From Dendronalium phyllosphericum CENA369 (GTDB taxonomy: Bacteria; Cyanobacteriota; Cyanobacteriia; Cyanobacteriales; Nostocaceae): a stretch of 42,793 nt of DNA. A program made the translations under genes and the position numbers. Under the pieces are notes generated by a model that saw only the letters and a program-made list of their open reading frames with translations, made no database searches and was not told the origin of the DNA. Positions within the stretch are counted from its first letter, which is position 1. Each line of letters begins with the position of its first letter. The stretch covers positions 1-42,793 of the forward strand of contig NZ_JAECZA010000029.1 in NCBI RefSeq assembly GCF_016056275.1, read 5' to 3'. Positions 42,110-42,793 of this stretch are shown here, in pieces.

Positions 42110-42685
42110 TTATTTCCCCATATTACGCTTCATCTGCTCTAACTCGTCTTGGGTTTCCCAGCGGCGAAACTTGTCTTCTAAGTCATCAAATCCACTGGAA
42201 TAACTGCTAGCTGGATTCCACCAGCCGTTGGTTTCTAAGCGCTGCTGGGTTTGAGCTTTAGCACGGGCTGTCTGGGCTTCAGCGGCTTTAGCTTGTACCT
42301 CTTGTCGTCGCACCTGAATTTTCCCCAATAGTTCTTGAGATTGATCTATGCGTTCTTTCAACCCTTGCATGTGTCCCCAGCGCTGATTTCCTTCACGCAA
42401 TAGGGCTGCTTCTCTCTCTTGCGCGGCTGCTGCTAAATCCTGTCTATTTGCATTCTGTGCCTTTTGCACGCGGATGTGCCAACGCTGAATTTCTTGAGCG
42501 GTGGACAAAATTTCCTCTTGCGATCGCTTTTCTTGTACTTGTAAATCTGCAATCAACTTTAAAGTATCTTCCTCTTGCTGCCGCAGCTGCTCTAACAGCG
42601 CCTCTAACTCCAAATGTGGATTATTACGCAAGAATTCTTCTAAACGGTTTTCTAGAAACCGACTCAAATCATCAAATAAGCCCAC
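42110..42685 (-). CDS. TIGR04376-like coiled-coil protein
   Basis: 191 residues from a GTG that begins the conserved (V/M)GLFDDLSRFLENRLEEFLRN motif; the open frame extends 24 codons upstream to 42757, which I regard as untranslated. After the N-terminal motif, residues 30-140 form a long coiled coil (ALLEQLRQQEEDTLKLIADL, KAQNANRQDLAAAAQEREAA, LKERIDQSQELLGKIQVRRQ). The end is ordered again with WWNPASSYSSGFDDLEDKFR and WETQDELEQMKRNMGK. The whole matches my memory of the cyanobacterial family TIGR04376, of unknown function, with no membrane segment. A role with membranes or filaments can be imagined from the coiled coil but has no direct support. The 292 bp downstream (41818-42109) hold only the permease remnant and AT-rich DNA. 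Confidence 0.85.
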   Translation of the reverse strand: MGLFDDLSRFLENRLEEFLRNNPHLELEALLEQLRQQEEDTLKLIADLQVQEKRSQEEILSTAQEIQRWHIRVQKAQNANRQDLAAAAQEREAALLREGNQRWGHMQGLKERIDQSQELLGKIQVRRQEVQAKAAEAQTARAKAQTQQRLETNGWWNPASSYSSGFDDLEDKFRRWETQDELEQMKRNMGK

Positions 42686-42793
42686 TGCCGGAACTCCAGA
42701 AGTCAGGTGTGTGACTATTTTATTGTAGTGGAACCCTGGCAATGCAGTGTCTCCCAAAATTTTAAGCAGGGGAGTGGGGAGATGGGGGAGATG

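Overview
The window is cyanobacterial chromosome. Evidence: GCGATCGC (HIP1-type) octamers throughout, an aerobic Mg-protoporphyrin monomethylester cyclase (acsF), and cyanobacterial families of unknown function that I recognise from sequence (DUF1830-like, DUF2996-like, TIGR04376-like). Moderate GC and many heptamer and palindromic repeats between genes suggest a filamentous, probably heterocystous (Nostocales-type) species. That last step is inference.

Layout. 1-3.2 kb: a conserved unknown gene, a PadR-type regulator with a palindromic candidate operator, a decayed ABC-2 export permease that looks like two tandem permeases fused by deletion, and a 32-residue single-helix membrane peptide. 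3.4-6.9 kb: a compact signalling operon of CheR methyltransferase, CheB methylesterase and a hybrid histidine kinase. 7.0-10.2 kb: two tandem RTX-type calcium-binding repeat proteins with three copies of one intergenic sequence. 10.2-13.3 kb: a CHASE3 histidine kinase divergent from an OmpR-type regulator, then two small genes. 13.3-14.6 kb: a debris field with a CHAT-domain pseudogene, an inverted repeat and a 42-nt tandem repeat. 14.6-19.4 kb: RNA 3'-phosphate cyclase, a GlcD-like FAD oxidoreductase, an XRE regulator, an orphan PIN protein and a MoaD/ThiS-like protein.

19.4-31.2 kb is the most striking part: a minus-strand set of six closely spaced genes. They encode three exported DUF11-type proteins (863, 539, 929 aa), a small exported partner (189 aa), a 1314-aa predicted outer-membrane beta-barrel with an Ig-like periplasmic part, and a 58-aa ORF overlapping the barrel gene by 4 nt. 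Two junctions are ATGA overlaps. Together they look like one cell-surface or outer-membrane assembly.

31.8-35.2 kb: threonine synthase, a ubiquitin-like protein ending in Gly-Gly, a PH-like protein and a threonine-aldolase-type PLP enzyme. 35.2-38.7 kb: DUF2996-like protein, a nested palindromic repeat block, a TM2 protein and acsF with a strong terminator. 38.7-42.8 kb: a restriction-like pseudogene, a collagen-like exported protein, a decayed ABC permease lacking its coupling loop, and a TIGR04376-like coiled-coil protein. There is no CRISPR array, recognisable tRNA or rRNA, or intact transposase.
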